DNA from: Clostridium thailandense
Lineage (GTDB): Bacteria > Bacillota > Clostridia > Clostridiales > Clostridiaceae
Assembly: GCF_019207025.1 (NCBI RefSeq)
Contig: NZ_JAEEGC010000178.1
Span: 1 to 43,037 of the forward strand
Direction: 5' to 3'
DNA length: 43,037 bases
Position numbers and translations under genes: made by a program. Below, one piece after another: positions 1 through 9,665 of this stretch. The first letter of the stretch is position 1, and each line of letters opens with the position of its first letter. Below the pieces are notes generated by a model. That model saw only the letters and a program-made list of their open reading frames with translations. It made no database searches and was not told the origin of the DNA.

Positions 1-680
1 GGTTTGTGGTTCGAGTACATAGTAGGGGCGTAGGAATGATTTTTGAGAAAAATCGTTAAGGATATTAAGGATATAAGGTAAAAAGAATAATACATGGCAA
101 TATTTAATTTTAATATTGGGAATTAAGAATGGATCAAAGTTAACTATAAAAATTAAATAATAGGAAATGAAAGATTTTATTAAAAAATCTTTATTAGTAG
201 GAATAAGCAATTATAAACAGATTTATTAATTATTTTGTATTTCAGCGATATAGTAATTTATATATGAATAAGTAATTTATATTGAGAATTTAAGGTAAAA
301 CCTTAAATAAATATGTGAGTTTTCTATTTGTGGGATGATTATACATAAAGCTATAAAGTGCAAGGGGATTAAGCAGATGTGTATAGATAATAGGAGGAAA
401 ATTATTTGAATAAATTTAAATGTTTGGATCTTTGAGGAATATGACGAGGTTAAAATTAGCTTAATGGATGTCTTAATCAGAATGATTAAATGAAAAAGTA
501 GTATTATCAACAAATGTGAAGAAATTGCTAAATTAATAAAAAGAGTCTGTTGGATAAAAATTTATTTTGTAGATAAAATTGTGATTTAATATCCTAAAAT
601 TAAACAATTTAAACAAAAATATGATACAATAGTAGTACAATATTTATTCAAATTATATACAAATTTGATATAAATTTTAT
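1..680. other. Non-coding stretch upstream of the McrBC-like operon
   Basis: No convincing gene is seen. There are two small hairpins. One is a 10-bp stem (one G-T pair) around GAG at 35-57; the other is CAATATT at 98-104 pairing with AATATTG at 112-118. A strong AGGAGG near 393 is followed by an open frame without a usable start whose product would end in DEVKISLMDVLIRMIK (stop near 492). It looks like the tail of a lost gene. A possible -10 (GATACAAT) near 621-628 could serve the operon that follows. Confidence 0.5.
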
Positions 681-695
681 TAAGGAGGGGTTCAA

Positions 696-929
696 ATAAA
701 TACATATTATAAAAATATTAATGAAATAAGTATTGCCTTAAATTATATTATTGATAGTTATTGGAGGAATGAAATTAATGAAAAAGATATGATTGAAAAT
801 GTTAACTCAATTATAAAGAATAATAAAGAAAAAATATTTACAAGTGAGGGCTTTAAAGCTGTAATTATTCATAAATGTGGAAAGAAAAGATTAGAGCTTA
901 TAAATAAGGTTAGAAGGGAAGATATTTAA
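696..929 (+). CDS. Small conserved-looking protein, apparent ATA start, first gene of the McrBC-like operon
   Basis: A 77-codon frame follows a near-perfect ribosome site (AAGGAGGGG, 682-690) and ends at TAA 927-929, directly before the next gene. Between the in-frame stop at 681-683 and the next ATG (789) there is no ATG, GTG or TTG. The codon at the right distance from the ribosome site is ATA (696), with ATT at 717 as alternative. The product is charged and helical, with a YWRNEINEKDMIENVNSI segment and a C-terminal CGKKRLELINK motif. From memory it resembles the small clostridial family TIGR04540; this is unverified and that family has no known function. Position and spacing make it the lead gene of the restriction operon. 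A rare start codon would keep its level low or let initiation factor 3 control it (inference). Confidence 0.5.
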   Translation: MNTYYKNINEISIALNYIIDSYWRNEINEKDMIENVNSIIKNNKEKIFTSEGFKAVIIHKCGKKRLELINKVRREDI

Positions 930-2297
930 TTGAATGAAATTGATATGTATATTACTTTAGCTGACGATGTAGAAATTAATAATATATTAAAGTTTTTTAA
1001 CTGTAATGTTAGAACTAAAAACTTAGAGTTAAAGAAAACAAAAATAAAAACAATAGTCAGAACAAATCATACTTTAAAACAATCAAAAGGGATTAAGAAC
1101 CCATTCACTGCTATTTTAATGAGACACAAAGTAGAAGAATGGGAAGATCTAAATGAAAAAGAATTCTTCATAACACTTAATAAAGATACAGATAAAATAC
1201 CTGATTATGTTAAATTCGCAAATCTTTTAATAAAATATCCTAATGATAAAGAAAAATATATAGAATTGATTAACGAAAATATAAAAGATGATAAATATAT
1301 GTTTAATTTTAACATGAGCTTTAATAACGAGGAGGAAGTTGTAGAATATTCTTCTAAGTTATTGAATAATTCGGGGGATGGTATATTAAATAGTATAAAA
1401 AAATACTTTCTGAAAGCATTAAAATGCAACTTATTAAAATCAACCGTAGCAAATATAGATGATATAAAAAATTGGAGTGTAATGGATTTATATAATAATT
1501 TAGAAGAAGATAATGAACCTAATAATACCTTTATGAAGTTTGAATATATAAGAACCCATAATAATATAGAAAAAGATATATTGAATAAGATTCATTTAGA
1601 TATTATGTTTCATCTTTTAGATTTGTTTGACAGCCAATTTACAGATGAAAGCAAAAAAGATTTAGCAGAGTTGGGGGAGCTTAAAGATAAAATAAACAAA
1701 CTACAGGATACCTATAAAAAACTATTGAAGAAAAGTAAGGATAAAGATAAGGAAAATAAAGAAATAATTCAAAAGTTAAAAAATGAAGTAAAAGCCAATA
1801 TGGAGAGCGAAGAAGAATTAAATAAACTTAAAGAACAAATGGACATACAGTGTAGTAGAAATGACTTTTTAGTTAAGTCAGTAAAGGAGTTGAAAAATAA
1901 AAATGATTTGTTGAATAATGAATTAAAAGATTGTAAAGAAAAAATAAAAACCTATACTGATAAAATAACAAGTACAGAATTGTATTACAAATATAATTTT
2001 CAATCCAATGGGATAAATGAAAAAATATTTGGTTTGATACATAGTACGCACATTGAAGTAGCAAAAATTATATTTGGCGAAGTAGAGTTTATTCATATTG
2101 ATAATTGGGAAAAGCAAATTAATAATGTAAAAAAGTTATTTATACAAAGAGAAGGTGTATCTACAAGAGAATTGATAAACATAAAAAAATATTGTAATAA
2201 GAACGGAATAGAGATTATAAATACAGTTTCAATACATGACGAAAAGAAGTTAATAGAAACAATATCTGTAATTAAAAATAAGTATGAGGTGATTTAA
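930..2297 (+). CDS. Coiled-coil protein of a McrBC-like operon
   Basis: 455 residues from TTG 930, which directly follows the upstream stop codon and has GAAGGGA about 10 bases ahead; ATG 945 is the alternative. Residues about 1-240 are an unrecognised helical domain. Residues about 245-345 are a long Lys/Glu-rich coiled coil, and about 350-455 form a compact C-terminal domain (starting FGLIHSTHIEVAKIIFGEVE). The stop codon abuts the ATG of the McrB-like gene, so the two are translated together. Known McrBC relatives sometimes carry coiled coils fused to McrB or on partner proteins; here it is a separate polypeptide. It probably acts as target-recognition or scaffold subunit for the GTPase-nuclease complex (inference from position). 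No enzyme motif was seen. Confidence 0.65.
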   Translation: MNEIDMYITLADDVEINNILKFFNCNVRTKNLELKKTKIKTIVRTNHTLKQSKGIKNPFTAILMRHKVEEWEDLNEKEFFITLNKDTDKIPDYVKFANLLIKYPNDKEKYIELINENIKDDKYMFNFNMSFNNEEEVVEYSSKLLNNSGDGILNSIKKYFLKALKCNLLKSTVANIDDIKNWSVMDLYNNLEEDNEPNNTFMKFEYIRTHNNIEKDILNKIHLDIMFHLLDLFDSQFTDESKKDLAELGELKDKINKLQDTYKKLLKKSKDKDKENKEIIQKLKNEVKANMESEEELNKLKEQMDIQCSRNDFLVKSVKELKNKNDLLNNELKDCKEKIKTYTDKITSTELYYKYNFQSNGINEKIFGLIHSTHIEVAKIIFGEVEFIHIDNWEKQINNVKKLFIQREGVSTRELINIKKYCNKNGIEIINTVSIHDEKKLIETISVIKNKYEVI

Positions 2298-4304
2298 ATG
2301 GCGATGTCCCAAGAGAATAAAAATAGATTAATAAAATCAAGCCAATGTTATATGGTAGGAATATTAGCTGAAAATGAACAATTTTACCCATCGGGTGATG
2401 AACAGAAAGCTGTAACAACATTAAGGAACTCAAATAATGTTATATTTTTTATAAAACCATTAAGCCTTGACCCCGAACCTGTAAATGAATTAATAGACCC
2501 TGATATAACAAATCCTTTATATATAGGTATAGACAATTCCCAAAGCAGTTGGCTTATCCCGTACACTTATAAACTAACACAAAATTTAGAACAGAAAAAA
2601 CAGATGATATATGATAAATTAAAAGATAAATTAATTGTATTTAAACCAAAAATCAATTTTACTAATAAAGAATTAAGTGATAGACCATATAAAAATGCAG
2701 TTGTAGTAAACGTAGAATCCGACATTAAAATTGATAAAGATACAGAGTTTATTACTATACCTATAGTAGAAATGAGTAATACAGAATTTCAAAAGAAGAT
2801 AGTAGAGGGCAGTAGTATTGTGCTAAGTGATTATTCTCAGCAAATGTATCCACCAGAACATATTATGTGTAACAATTATATATATTTTAATTTTCCTGAA
2901 TGGACAAAATCTACTGATGGCACAGGATGGATATGTGAAAAATTCGACAATAGAGTAAAACGTGTAAAAATAGATATAGAAAATAGTGAAATGGACGGAA
3001 AAATAATAGAAGTTAGCGGAGTTCAGGTTGTTTTTATAGAAAAAAATGCTCTTTATAATTTGGAGAAGAATGGAAAAGTAGAGGATTTGACTGACCCAAT
3101 AATGGACGAAATTATATTAAATGAAAATAATGAAGGTAGTGAAAGTTACAGCAGTGAAATTAATGTTAAAGAAAACATGTTTATAGATGATTTTAAAGAA
3201 TTTACATTAAGAAATAATCTATGCTATTCAAAAGAGGATTTAATCAACTTACATACTTGTGTGAAAACCAATCCACTAACAATATTAGCAGGCATGTCTG
3301 GAACAGGTAAGTCAGAATTAGCTAATGCCTATGCTAAGATGTTAAAATGTTCTGAACAATTAAACACTCTATTATTTCTACCAATAAGTCCATCATTCAC
3401 AGAGCCAGGGGATTTACTTGGGTATTTGAATAATACAACGGGATTATTTATTCCTTCTGAGACAGGACTTAGTGAATTCTTAATACATGCAAAGGACAAC
3501 CCTAATTCAATGCACGTAGTAGTTTTTGATGAAATGAATCTTTCACAAGTAGAATATTGGTTTTCACCTTTTATATCACTATTAGAAAGAAAGCCAGAAG
3601 ATAGAAGATTATTTTTATATAATCCTGCAACACATTGTATAAACAAACAATCCTATCCATCTTCAATAATAATAAAGGACAATGTTAAATTTATAGGAAC
3701 TGTGAACACAGATGAAACTACAAAAGACTTTTCGGACAGACTTCTTGATAGAGCCAATATAATAAATCTTAGGAAAGAAAACTTAGTAAAATTTCAACAA
3801 GAAGTTAAGGAGCTAAAGCCTAATAAAATAGAAGATAAGGACTTTTCTCGTTGTGCCAGTGAAGAGGAATATCAATCATGGACAGTTAAAAGAAATTGGT
3901 CAGAGGCATATACTGATGAAGAAATTAAGTTTTTGGATGATTTACATGAGTTATTGAATGAAGTTGATGATCAAAAGGGCGTATCTTTTAGAATAACTAA
4001 GAAAATTGCTGAGTATTTGTTGAATATTCCTGTTAATTTAGATGGAACTAAAATGATTTTAAAGAGAGAGGCATTTGACATTCAAATAAAGCAAAGATTA
4101 ATAACAAAAATTAAAGGTGCAGAGAAAAAGTATGGAAAGCTTATAGGTACTATTAAGGATAGTGAAAGTAAAGAGCCTACAAACAGCAAATTATTTGAGT
4201 TTTTTAATTCTGAGGAAGCTCTAAAAATAAGTGATTTTAAAGTTACTAAAAAAGAAATAGTTAGAAAAGCAAGGGAATTGGGAGTATATGGATATGCAAA
4301 CTAA
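2298..4304 (+). CDS. McrB-like AAA+ GTPase, motor subunit of a restriction system
   Basis: 668 residues. The N-terminal half (about 1-300) is unrecognised and probably binds target DNA or the coiled-coil partner. The AAA+ domain starts near 305: Walker A GMSGTGKS (332-339), Walker B VVVFDEMN (407-414), then GTVNTDETTKDFSDRLLDR (467-485). This last stretch corresponds to the McrB signature NTAD with the sensor/arginine region. McrB proteins hydrolyse GTP and drive translocation for the McrC nuclease. The ATG directly follows the upstream stop codon, and the last 17 bases overlap the McrC-like gene, as in classic mcrBC. AAA+ and McrB assignment is firm; the DNA modification it recognises cannot be read from sequence. 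Confidence 0.85.
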   Translation: MAMSQENKNRLIKSSQCYMVGILAENEQFYPSGDEQKAVTTLRNSNNVIFFIKPLSLDPEPVNELIDPDITNPLYIGIDNSQSSWLIPYTYKLTQNLEQKKQMIYDKLKDKLIVFKPKINFTNKELSDRPYKNAVVVNVESDIKIDKDTEFITIPIVEMSNTEFQKKIVEGSSIVLSDYSQQMYPPEHIMCNNYIYFNFPEWTKSTDGTGWICEKFDNRVKRVKIDIENSEMDGKIIEVSGVQVVFIEKNALYNLEKNGKVEDLTDPIMDEIILNENNEGSESYSSEINVKENMFIDDFKEFTLRNNLCYSKEDLINLHTCVKTNPLTILAGMSGTGKSELANAYAKMLKCSEQLNTLLFLPISPSFTEPGDLLGYLNNTTGLFIPSETGLSEFLIHAKDNPNSMHVVVFDEMNLSQVEYWFSPFISLLERKPEDRRLFLYNPATHCINKQSYPSSIIIKDNVKFIGTVNTDETTKDFSDRLLDRANIINLRKENLVKFQQEVKELKPNKIEDKDFSRCASEEEYQSWTVKRNWSEAYTDEEIKFLDDLHELLNEVDDQKGVSFRITKKIAEYLLNIPVNLDGTKMILKREAFDIQIKQRLITKIKGAEKKYGKLIGTIKDSESKEPTNSKLFEFFNSEEALKISDFKVTKKEIVRKARELGVYGYAN

Positions 4305-6123
4305 AGTAACTTTTTATGCTTTCTATGGAAATGAGATACTGACTAATACGAAGTGTTTAATTATAGATGATAGTACAAAAGAAGATTTAGGAGATACTGT
4401 TGTAATATTTGATGAATATAGTAAAATTGCTGTAGAATTTGAAAGTGATGATAGTAATGCTATTCTTGAAATTGATAGTAGTATCTCAGAATATCCATTA
4501 CAGTTACGTCCAAGTGATGAAGTAATCACTATATCGGAAGCGGAAGACCATGATAGTATGCTTACTCCTGGTTATTATGGCATCAATGTGATAACTACAT
4601 CAAAAACCTATAGGGGGCTGTACTTTGTTAACTCAAAATCAGTCACATGGGAAGGATTAATTAATCTAAGAAAGTATCTTGAAATCGTTATGACTGGATT
4701 ATCACAAAATCTATATATACAGAGGATGGCAGGACAAAAAAATATATATGGTGATGAAGATTACTCTCTAAATAAAATGTATTTTTATATTAATAATAAT
4801 ATTGAAAATGTTATTAATAGTGTAAGTAGTATAATTAAAAATCCGCTTACAGATATAAAAAAAGGATATCGAGAGCAGTATTATATGAGAAAGCAAGATA
4901 TAAAGAGCCAAAGATGGCTATGTACAAAAGGATTAAGTAAAAATAAAAACATATACACCCCAGATATTGTGCTTGAAAAGCATTCTTTTCTCAATACAGA
5001 TATATTAGAGAATTGTTATATAAAACAGATACTTGAAAAGACATTAGAAATGGTTCTTTTCATTGAGAACAGATACGAAATAATCCAGACTAATTCTACA
5101 ACTATCATTAACAATAAAATAGAGATATATAGAGATAATGAATTAAGTTACAATGTATTAAAAAATGATAGGGTAGTTAGCGGAGAACATAAAGAGGGCA
5201 AAAGAAGAGAACTTAAATTTTTACAGGATGATATTAATAAATTACATGAACATATTGTTTTTATAACTGATATATTAATGAATTTAAACAAAATAAAAAA
5301 CATGTTACTGATATATGTCAATGAAACTTGGTTAAATGAAATAATGTATACTGATACTACTGTATTAAGACCGTCACAAAAATTGCTAAGAGATAATAGA
5401 TACTACCAAGTTTATGATTTTTACTTAAATATTTTAGCTATAGAGAAAAATGACCCTCAAAGCAGAAAACCTTACTTCCCAAGCAAAAAGACATCTAAAC
5501 TCTTTGAGTATTACTCAGTATCCTTAATTATAAACATATTAAAGAATGAGGAATTTGAGTGGCAGAGTGGTTGGTTAGCGGATAATATGGATGAAGAATT
5601 ATTCAATGGTGAGATCGTAACAAACAAACCTATTATCTTGATAAAAGATAATTTAAGAGTAGAGCTTTTTTATGAAAAAGAAGTTGAAGCTAATACAACT
5701 GTCATAGATAAGAATATAAGTGATTTTGTAAGAATGAATGGAAGACACTATAAGCCTGATATTATGTTAAGTCTCTTTGATAATGAAACAGGAGAATTAA
5801 TAAGTTCTATTGTCGTTGAAGTAAAATGCTGTATGAGCCGAAACCTTCAAAGCAAAAACGGACCTTCCAGAGCTATTGAGCAGGCAAAAGACTATTATAA
5901 TTTTGGGTATTACGACAAAGAAAAGAGAGGCAAGAATAAAACAAGAAGGGGTGTTATAGAGGAAGTTATAATTATATATCCAAAACAAGATAGAATTATA
6001 CAGTATGGATATGATGATATGAATGTTTCATTTATACAGGTAGAAGCAGATGATACAACGGACATAACTAAACACTTTGGATATGAAGAGCTGAAAAATG
6101 AAATAGATACTTATTTTTTATAG
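4288..6123 (+). CDS. McrC-like PD-(D/E)XK endonuclease (DUF2357-type)
   Basis: 611 residues from ATG 4288, inside the end of the McrB-like gene; ATG 4294 is also possible. Residues about 1-120 form a beta-rich N-terminal domain and about 120-390 the helical part typical of DUF2357 McrC relatives. The C-terminal nuclease shows KPDIMLSLFD with D491, then VVEVK with E511 and K513, and a later Q532 in AIEQAKDYY. E407 in LFEYYS could be the extra helix acid. This is an intact PD-(D/E)XK site. It should form the cleavage subunit of the GTP-driven complex. A strong terminator closes the operon about 85 bases downstream. The larger size than E. coli McrC is usual for this DUF2357 branch. Confidence 0.85.
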   Translation: MDMQTKVTFYAFYGNEILTNTKCLIIDDSTKEDLGDTVVIFDEYSKIAVEFESDDSNAILEIDSSISEYPLQLRPSDEVITISEAEDHDSMLTPGYYGINVITTSKTYRGLYFVNSKSVTWEGLINLRKYLEIVMTGLSQNLYIQRMAGQKNIYGDEDYSLNKMYFYINNNIENVINSVSSIIKNPLTDIKKGYREQYYMRKQDIKSQRWLCTKGLSKNKNIYTPDIVLEKHSFLNTDILENCYIKQILEKTLEMVLFIENRYEIIQTNSTTIINNKIEIYRDNELSYNVLKNDRVVSGEHKEGKRRELKFLQDDINKLHEHIVFITDILMNLNKIKNMLLIYVNETWLNEIMYTDTTVLRPSQKLLRDNRYYQVYDFYLNILAIEKNDPQSRKPYFPSKKTSKLFEYYSVSLIINILKNEEFEWQSGWLADNMDEELFNGEIVTNKPIILIKDNLRVELFYEKEVEANTTVIDKNISDFVRMNGRHYKPDIMLSLFDNETGELISSIVVEVKCCMSRNLQSKNGPSRAIEQAKDYYNFGYYDKEKRGKNKTRRGVIEEVIIIYPKQDRIIQYGYDDMNVSFIQVEADDTTDITKHFGYEELKNEIDTYFL

Positions 6124-6206
6124 TTTTTTGTATTATTTATAGCATATAAAATAAGAGATACAACAAGCAGAGTTTGGAATAGATTTAGATTAAAATAATT
6201 AAGAAG

Positions 6207-6249
6207 AAACGCTTTGGTGTGTCGGACAGTACACCAAAGCGTTTTTTCG
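6207..6249 (+). terminator. Strong intrinsic terminator of the McrBC-like operon
   Basis: Perfect 14-bp inverted repeat (6207-6220 with 6231-6244, core GCTTTGGTGT), 10-base loop, then a T run. Confidence 0.9.
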
Positions 6250-6703
6250 TAAAAATACGTAAATATCCCTATTTAAAAACACTCAGCAAAGATTAAAAGC
6301 TTACTAAATTAAGTTTTTTGCTGATATGTTTATATTATATCGAATTTGATAGAGAATGCAATAAAAAAATTATTTCCAAGACAGTTAGATATAAAGCTAA
6401 GGGTATTTAATATAAGTGTATAATGATGTATAATATGTTCATATCACAATTATGAGTATAAATAATAAACGGAAGTGATTTTATAATGAAATATTGCTAT
6501 AAATCTCAAATAAATATAATTTTTTTAAGAACAAGCACTCGTCTTAGACGGGTGCTTAATTTTTTTAATAATGTTATATAGCAAACATTATTATATTGAA
6601 AGAGATGTGGAGGAAATAAGCTGAAAGATAATTAGGAGATGAAATCTTATTATTTGTACTTATTAAGTTTATGTGAAATTTAATTGAAAGAAGGATGAAG
6701 AAC
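6250..6703. other. Spacer with a second terminator-like hairpin
   Basis: About 450 bases without a convincing gene. At 6533-6557 an 11-bp stem (AAGCACTCGTC with GACGGGTGCTT, one G-T pair, 3-base loop) is followed by AATTTTTTT, a good intrinsic terminator. A 31-codon frame from ATG 6486 runs through this hairpin and was not accepted as a gene. It could mark the tail of a lost gene or a short untranslated RNA that starts near 6430. Confidence 0.6.
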
Positions 6704-8233
6704 ATGGGAGTATATATTAATTTAGATATTGTACCAAGCAAAATAGATAAGGAAGAGTGGGAAAGTGTATATTTGGAAAGTTTGGAACTGATAAAGGCGT
6801 ATCCATTAGCTTCAATTATTAGAGAAGATATTGGACGCAGTAAGAGATTAGTCTTAGAAAAGGCAAGAGAACAAGGATACGGAGAGAATAGGTTTTGGAG
6901 TGTTTCAGGAGATATTGAAAGTAAACAAATAGGTGAAAACTTTATTTTATACAAGAACTTAGAAAAGTATTCAAGAGGTAATGGTGCAATAAACAAGGAT
7001 ATACTGCAAGTTATAATGAAGGCAAGAGAAGGATTAAGCACGGTATTTGATTCTAAAACGCAAGGTGAAGAATATCATTTTTATATACTTTCTATTGCGG
7101 CCTTAATAGAAGATAGGTTAAAAGGTAGAGCTATAGTATATGGAGATTTTACTAAGGAACAAGCAGAGAAAGCTATTAACTTTGCTAATAATATTTTGAA
7201 AGAACCTATAAAGCTTCCTGTTAGGGTAGATGAAGGAGAATTACTTAAAAGGCTGGAAGAGCTAAGTATTAAGAATTTAAGTAACTTCTTAGATTTATAT
7301 ATTACAGAAAATAAAGACGGATTATGTGAGTTTATAAGAGAAAACTTTAGTGAACAAGAAATAATGAACTACTTTAAAAGTGGGCTAAAAGAATATAATT
7401 CAGCGACTCAGCTTGGAGCAGAAAGAATTATGATTCGGTTTTTAAATATGGGATATAGTCTGGAAGAATTAAGTAATGTTTGTTGTCTTGATGAAGGCGG
7501 TCCAAAATATAATGGAGAAGAATTTATAAAAGCTTTAGGCTCTACTTGGGTATTTGTAGAAAAAGAATATAGAGAGAATATGAGTATATTTGTAAAGGAG
7601 GCAGTTAAACCTCAGTATGTTGAATATCAATTTGGGACAGCATTTTTAGATATGTGTGGGTTACTTGGCAGGTATTGCAATAGATATATTACAATGGAGG
7701 AAGGTATAAAGATTTTAAGAGATAAGCTTGGATATATTAATGGATTAGAGGAAATAGTCCAGGGAAAGTATAATGAAGCTGTAGAGGTATTAAAAAAATA
7801 TGGGAAAGAGCTTGATGATATAAAGACTGAATACAGCGAGACTATAGAAAAGAACATCATTATGGATTATGATGTTCTGCTTAAATGGGATGACAGTCTT
7901 GAAATAGCAGACTTTATTGAAAATAATATTAAGAGCATATTAATGCAAATGAAAGAAACAATTACAGATGAAAATTATAAAGTTGTTTCAATAATAAATA
8001 GCCTTTCAACAAAAGAAGAAATTTTAGAAATTATGATGGATTTTTTAAATAAAGTTAATTTAATACTTTCAAGGGAAGCATGGAATTGGATTGATGAAAT
8101 AGAAGACTTAAAGTTATGCAGGTTTATTACTCTAATGATTGGCTTATGTAGTGATAGCGAGGTAAAATCAGTGGTTAGAGCTATATTAGAAAATGAGAAA
8201 TTATTTAATAAATATGTGAAGTTAGAAGACTAA
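6704..8233 (+). CDS. Unknown 509-residue protein
   Basis: Starts best at ATG 6704 (product begins MGVYINLDIV). The ribosome site GAAAGAAGG ends just before the upstream ATG 6695, which leaves no room for that ATG to be used, while 6704 sits 9 bases away. The protein is soluble and mostly helical, with no signal peptide, membrane segment or motif that I recognise. It contains many acidic/lysine-rich helices and a possible repeat-like helical middle. It lies alone between two spacers, 0.5 kb after the McrBC-like operon. A role as sensor or accessory of a neighbouring system is possible but unsupported. Confidence 0.75.
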   Translation: MGVYINLDIVPSKIDKEEWESVYLESLELIKAYPLASIIREDIGRSKRLVLEKAREQGYGENRFWSVSGDIESKQIGENFILYKNLEKYSRGNGAINKDILQVIMKAREGLSTVFDSKTQGEEYHFYILSIAALIEDRLKGRAIVYGDFTKEQAEKAINFANNILKEPIKLPVRVDEGELLKRLEELSIKNLSNFLDLYITENKDGLCEFIRENFSEQEIMNYFKSGLKEYNSATQLGAERIMIRFLNMGYSLEELSNVCCLDEGGPKYNGEEFIKALGSTWVFVEKEYRENMSIFVKEAVKPQYVEYQFGTAFLDMCGLLGRYCNRYITMEEGIKILRDKLGYINGLEEIVQGKYNEAVEVLKKYGKELDDIKTEYSETIEKNIIMDYDVLLKWDDSLEIADFIENNIKSILMQMKETITDENYKVVSIINSLSTKEEILEIMMDFLNKVNLILSREAWNWIDEIEDLKLCRFITLMIGLCSDSEVKSVVRAILENEKLFNKYVKLED

Positions 8234-8280
8234 ATAGAAAAATATAAAAAATAAGGAATTGAGAGTAATATAAGATAAAT

Positions 8281-8330
8281 CAGTTTAGGTAGTCATAGAC
8301 ATTATTGAGCTAATTTAACCTCCTAAACTG
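8281..8330. repeat. Inverted repeat CAGTTTAGG / CCTAAACTG
   Basis: Perfect 9-bp arms (8281-8289, 8322-8330) around a 32-base loop, between two genes and 75 bases ahead of the next start. There is no T run, so it is a folded leader or a protein-binding site rather than a clear terminator. Confidence 0.45.
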
Positions 8331-8405
8331 GAATTACCATTAAGTTAAATAACATCTGCAAGAGGAATAAAGCAAGTAATAAATATGGTTTTAGGAGTGA
8401 CGAGA

Positions 8406-8684
8406 ATGGAGTTAACAGAAGAACAAAAAATAATGTTGCAAAGAATATGGAATGTATTAAAAGATAAGTTTATTATGTTTATTGGTGAAACAAGGAGTAA
8501 GGATATATCTGCAATTACAGTAATAAGTAACATTGGGAGTGAGACTTTTAATTTATTCTATTATAACACAACAGAAGAAGCAACTATTGCAAAGGAATTT
8601 ATTGAATTTGCTGTAAATACTATAGTTGTTACTAAATCCTTCGCACAAACAATAGATGGAGTGGAAAAGAAATATGGATTTTAG
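8406..8684 (+). CDS. Unknown small acidic protein (92 residues)
   Basis: The start at ATG 8406 (product MELTEEQKIM) is chosen because TTTTAGGAG lies about 9 bases upstream; an in-frame ATG at 8385 has no ribosome site. The protein is helical at the N-terminus, followed by a beta strand (AITVISNIGSETFNLFYY) and a C-terminal helix. Not recognised. It follows the 509-residue protein by 170 bases and may share its transcript. Confidence 0.6.
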   Translation: MELTEEQKIMLQRIWNVLKDKFIMFIGETRSKDISAITVISNIGSETFNLFYYNTTEEATIAKEFIEFAVNTIVVTKSFAQTIDGVEKKYGF

Positions 8685-9176
8685 TAGAAATTAATGAGGA
8701 ATTGCAGGGGGATTGAAAATAGCTATAAACACCAAAGTGAAGAGAGGACAGGAGAAAATCTTGAAGTTCTAAAAGGAATTGAGACGTTCTCAAAGGAATC
8801 TGTTTAAAATAAAAACAGCTATGGATGATACCAAAAGCTGTTAGTTAAATGGAAGATGACAGGATGATGGTAGAAATATTATCACACACATTTAATAGAT
8901 AAAGACTATTAGTCTTTTAGTTTATTTTATAGGATTATTATATAAGATTTGATTTTTAATGTAAATAATACAATAGTCAATGTTAATACCAATATAGAGA
9001 ATATTTGAAATTAATGTAAAAGGGACCTGCTACAAGGTCTCTTTTGCTGTCTATAGGACTGTAAGATATAATTTAAATTTTGCTAATCTATGAGTATCAT
9101 TTACTTTTAGTGATGTTAAGTACGAATTATAAATCTTTGTCTAACTGCATATAACATATAAATTAAAACAAAAGGA
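8685..9176. other. Spacer with hairpins and a terminator
   Basis: No gene is supported. AACAGCT (8814-8820) can pair with AGCTGTT (8835-8841). A 10-bp stem, AAAGGGACCT (9019-9028) with AGGTCTCTTT (9035-9044, one G-T pair), ends in TTTT and looks like an intrinsic terminator for transcripts from the left. Confidence 0.55.
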
Positions 9177-9195
9177 GCTACTCAACAGGAGTAGC
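9177..9195 (+). promoter_or_regulatory. Leader hairpin just upstream of an XRE regulator
   Basis: GCTACTC-AACAG-GAGTAGC is a perfect 7-bp stem ending 10 bases before the ribosome site (AGGAGG, 9206-9211) of the XRE gene. The lack of a T run argues against termination. It could set mRNA stability or be an operator for the regulator itself. Confidence 0.4.
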
Positions 9196-9221
9196 GTGTG
9201 AAAACAGGAGGATGATAGTGT

Positions 9222-9665
9222 ATGCAGAACAAAGGGATAGGAAACTTCCTAAAGAATCTAAGATTACAAAAAGGTGTTTCTCTTGGGGAAGTTGAGGAAA
9301 AAACAGGAATTAGTCGTTCTTATATCTGTAAAATAGAAAAAGCTGTGCGTGAGAACCCATCACTTTATACTTTGACAAAACTCTCTGACTATTATGGTGT
9401 TGATTTAAACACCATAGAGGAGATTTATTATAACGGTACAAAGCAAAGTGGAGAACAAGTTCAAAATCTCGATATGTTAATCTTAAATGCAAATTATAAC
9501 TTTGCCAATATCGAGGCAAGTTTGGAGCTGAGAGTGTTGATAAGAAAGTTGGTTTTGAAGCTTGAAGAATATGCAACAAAATCTTTGGTAAAAAGGAATG
9601 ATGAAATTGTTCTATTGGAAGTGATTGATGAAATAAGGGTAAAAATGTTAGAGGAGACAGCATAG
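9222..9665 (+). CDS. XRE-family transcriptional regulator
   Basis: 147 residues. The N-terminal HTH_3 domain covers about 6-62: LKNLRLQKGVSLGEVEEKTG, then ISRSYICKIEKAVRENPSLYTLTKLSDYYGVDL, which is the classic recognition-helix and helix-4 pattern. The C-terminal 80 residues are a helical region likely for dimerisation. AGGAGG lies 10 bases before ATG 9222. A terminator starts inside its last codons, so expression of the following nuclease-like gene depends on read-through. It probably controls itself and that neighbour (inference). Confidence 0.85.
   Translation: MQNKGIGNFLKNLRLQKGVSLGEVEEKTGISRSYICKIEKAVRENPSLYTLTKLSDYYGVDLNTIEEIYYNGTKQSGEQVQNLDMLILNANYNFANIEASLELRVLIRKLVLKLEEYATKSLVKRNDEIVLLEVIDEIRVKMLEETA

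Noticed and set aside
277..513. Minus-strand frame of 78 codons, Ile/Leu-rich
   Set aside because: Composition is that of translated AT-rich DNA; no ribosome site and no protein-like pattern.
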